DNA from: Lutjanus erythropterus
Lineage: Eukaryota; Chordata; Actinopteri; Lutjaniformes; Lutjanidae
DNA: 64,000 nt
Assembly: GCA_020091685.1 (NCBI GenBank)
Contig: CM034597.1
Coordinates: forward strand, 5,962,532 to 6,026,531
Reading direction: 5' to 3'
The stretch's first letter is position 1, and every line of letters starts with the position of its first letter. The translations under genes were made by a program, and so were the position numbers. Shown one piece after another: positions 60,990-64,000 of this stretch. A model generated the notes under the pieces. The model searched no databases. It worked only from the letters and a program-made list of their open reading frames with translations, and was not told the DNA's origin.

Positions 60990-61800
60990 TATGCATAAGA
61001 CTGATATGACACTGTCATAACCGTGTCATGACACCTGTCATAAACATGAAAGAGTCACTCGGAATAGAAGTCACTCATTTGAGATGCCTTTGTTATGACA
61101 ACTTGACATTAAAAAAATAAAAAAAATAATGTCTTTGTTATAACAACTTGACATTAACCAAAACATGTATGTGTTCGCTATGAAAACATGACATTAAAAA
61201 AGTAAAAAAAAAAAAAAAAAAAAAATTGTCATACTTATAACAACAAGACATCAACGTCTTTATAATGACAACATGACATCAAGACGACAGAGTCTTGATT
61301 ATAACAACTTGGCATAAAAAGGAAAAGAATGTGTTGTTATAGCAACTTGACATTAAGTGAAACAACTATGTCTTTGTTATGAAATCATGATATCAAGACA
61401 ACAAGGTATTAATTATAACAATGAACAATGAACTGACATCAAAAAGGGAAAAAATGTTTCTGTCATGAAAACTTGACATTAACTAAAACAACTATGTCTT
61501 AGTTATGATGTCATGACACCAAGACAAGCAAGAGTTTATTGTGACAACTTATTGTATCTTTAAAAAAAGAAAAAATGTCTTGACATTCACTAAGACAACA
61601 AAGTGTTTATTATGACAACTTGACATTAAGACAACAATGTCTTTGTAATGACAACATGACATCAAGACAACATTATGGCAAATGGTCATTCAACAATGTC
61701 TTTGTTATAAAAAAGTCAACATTTACCAAGAACATATAACCTGTCAGTGTCTTTGTTATGACAACTTGACAGTAACTGAGATAAGAAAACCATCATAAAC
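60990..61800. repeat. minisatellite with GACAACTTGACATTAA unit
   Basis: About 20 irregular units of roughly 30-45 bp combine ATGTCTTTGTTATGACAAC with TTGACATTAAG/CATGACATCAAGACAAC. Poly(A) interruptions lie at 61108-61124 and 61202-61224. The flanks carry GTCATGACACCTGTCATAAA and CATCATAAACATGCTATAGC, suggesting expansion inside a dispersed repeat. Confidence 0.8.
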
Positions 61801-61809
61801 ATGCTATAG

Positions 61810-62900
61810 CAGGTCTAATTATCAAACCTATGTGTCACTTAAGCTGAGGTGAAGGAAATTTACAGTCATAAAAGCATCAGGCAGTTAATGACATCTTTAT
61901 GACTTTAGAAATCCAAAATGTATCACTGTTGTCCAGATCAAGGAAAACCTTCCTGACACAATTATAATGGTCTAATGACTTGGTCTTGGTTGACCAGCAG
62001 AGGCAGCACAGGGCAGCTATCATGGAGGGGGTTAGTCCAAGAATAATAGAATTTCGATTCAAGGTTTATGTTGTTGACAGTAAGAAGAGGACGGTGTTAT
62101 GCAGTGTCAGCGTTTCAGAAGTGTTTCAGCAGCGGAGTGTTTCACCCACCTAATTATGTTTACTTGCTCACATGTTGTTGATTAAGTCCTCTTTCTTTGC
62201 TCTTTGTGCTTTTACCATGGATAAACAGGCTACATGGTTAAATAGTTTCTTTGCTGTCTGTCTTTATAATTGTGAGTCTGCACGGGGTCTTTTATTTTGA
62301 AAATGAACCAGATTCTCCCTGCCCTTTCTTTGTCTGACTTCCTGCCCATTCAATCTGCTCTGTGCTAATTGACGCAGCATTAGTCGAGAATAGACTCGGT
62401 GCATATTTGAAGCGTGGAGGAGCGGACAGCCACTTCTGGGACATGCTGAGGCACTGCTTGTGGAATCACAAGCATTGTGTAGAATGGCTGCAATCAGCTC
62501 CAACTGACGTGGTGCAGCCGTAACGCGACGCAATCACACCTGGTGGAATTTAGCCATTAGACAGATGTGGTAAAAAGCCAAGGAAAAATGGTGTGATCCT
62601 TCTGAGGGGGAGCCAGGACAGAAGTCTTAACATTATAATGGAATTTTTTCTGTGTCGTACCTTTGTTTTTACTTCAGAGCCCTTTATAACTATATAATAA
62701 TTTCAGAGCCCTAATGGTTTTTGTCAGTGTTGAAAATAAAACTCAACTTTTCACGGACACTGTCTTTTAACCTTGATTTAAATGTTGAAATTTGGGGGAG
62801 ATCAACATGATGCAGTATGACTTGATTTGTGACATGAGCAATGACTTGACTGCACTTGGTTGACTTGACTTATTTGGGGCTGTGTGAAACAGATGGAGTT
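61810..62900. other. no gene recognised
   Basis: No coding or repeat signal I can support. Confidence 0.35.
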
Positions 62901-62919
62901 TCCAGACTAGGTACTAATT

Positions 62920-63330
62920 AAGCAATATTAATTTGCGATTATACAACAGGTTACAGACAAAACAAAGAATATAATCAGGATTTAATCATATTGTGGAGCA
63001 ATTCAAAACTGATCATTCCTACTAATATTTGTATCACATATTGCAATTGCAATTTCAGTCAAAATAATCGCAATATGAGATTTTTAGGGTTGAGGCGATT
63101 CATCGATGTAATCATTGTCATGGACAATTTGCATATAGTGCGCAGACACGTCGTGAACTGCTGCACGCAGTCAGAGCATGGATTCACCTGGAGTACAAGC
63201 TGCAGAGAGCAAGACTCACCGCGATCATCTAAAGTGTGGGAGTGTTTTAGACAGGGACGCAACAGTTTGGCTCTTTAGCTCCACAAACTGGACATGACTT
63301 GTAACAGCAGGACAAACTGCTCCGCACGAG
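62920..63330 (+). mobile_element. repeat with possible hAT BED-finger remnant
   Basis: CACATATTGCAATTGCAATT and AAAATAATCGCAATATGAGA belong to a repeat type common in fish. At about 63200-63250 the frame reads SPRSSKVWECFRQ, like the SKVW-F start of BED zinc fingers in hAT transposases. The Cys/His residues that should follow are not readable. Confidence 0.35.
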
Positions 63331-64000
63331 AGCCGGAAGCGAAGCACCGAGCGACCTGTGAGTTTGTGTCAGCACCCAAACACGATATATGAGGATTATC
63401 AACACGTGGAACATGTTTCTGTCGGTAGAAGTCCTTTTAAATAGATTTTCTAGAAGTTTCATTTTAAGTGATGTCTGCACCGCTGCTGTTAACTTCACAC
63501 CATGAGTCATCTAACGGTGTTATTCTGCCGTTTTATACTTTCTGTTCACTGTATCAGCCATGTATGAGACAGAAACTGCTAAAACTAACCTTATTTTCAG
63601 TTATTTCAGTTGCCAGAAAAACACAGAAAAGTATTTTCATCATCTTATGTGCATATGACTCCAGTGATGAAATAACTCCATGTCATAACCAGTTAAAGTT
63701 TTAAGTCAAAATAGTGATCATCCAGTTCAGTGCAGGCTTTACAGTGATTAGTTATTAAACTAATATGCATCACAGCTCCTTTTAAATGGGGTGAAAATTA
63801 GACTAACTTTAAAATATGCCACTATTATCATTATTCTAATGTGCTTTATGTGTCAATTTTTCAGGATTATGATTGAACAAAATAGTGAAATATTAATGAG
63901 ACAAGCTTTTGATACGTATTTCAGGTAAATTAATTGTTATATGATTGAATAATTAAAAATAATTGATGGATTAATCTATAAATTAGTCAATAGATCAAGC
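63331..64000. other. no gene recognised
   Basis: AT-rich sequence without recognisable features up to the window edge. Confidence 0.35.

Overview
This looks like a ray-finned fish (probably percomorph) nuclear locus. It is AT-rich, has no bacterial-style gene packing, and is full of interspersed repeats typical of teleosts: hAT-like MITEs with 8-bp target duplications, TTAA-flanked elements, Tc1/mariner and LINE remnants, a tRNA-derived SINE, minisatellites and CA/CG microsatellites. Nearly all open frames longer than 60 codons are chance frames or transposon remnants.

One cellular protein-coding gene can be reconstructed with confidence, on the minus strand. It is a Shisa-like single-pass membrane protein gene, best matched to shisal2a (FAM159A), with three coding exons at 33018-32837, 25490-25354 and 22805-22618. 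All four splice sites are GT/AG, both codon-splitting junctions stay in frame, and the product is 168 residues. Its start lies in a GC-rich, TATA-less stretch (about 33019-33200). A 31-codon upstream frame there ends on an ATGA overlap with the main start codon.

Layout. 1-22.6 kb is the 3' flank of the gene: an L1-type LINE tail (about 2.07-3.52 kb), a possible orphan exon next to it, a repeat carrying a RecQ-like helicase fragment (4.4-5.0 kb), a second non-LTR retrotransposon remnant (8.4-9.0 kb), two small hAT-like elements with clear target duplications, a 1-kb purine-rich minisatellite (15.3-16.3 kb) and a 1.27-kb hAT-like element (17.7-19.0 kb). 22.6-33.0 kb is the gene; its introns hold a SINE, another helicase-fragment repeat, a Tc1 transposase remnant, a foldback element and an inverted relative of the 15-kb minisatellite. 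33.2-64 kb is the 5' flank, again almost wholly repeats: head-to-head copies of a composite MITE right upstream of the promoter, a third helicase-fragment copy (40.8-41.2 kb), TTAA elements, an LTR-like unit and a 0.7-kb minisatellite at 61 kb.

There is no operon-like or multi-gene system here. The most unusual observations are the three dispersed repeats sharing a degraded RecQ-type helicase fragment plus a 10-bp-stem hairpin, the upstream frame of shisal2a, an insertion order readable at 10.7-10.9 kb, and the inverted pair of related minisatellites. Repeat boundaries were judged by eye, without alignment software or a repeat library, so they are approximate unless a target duplication is stated.
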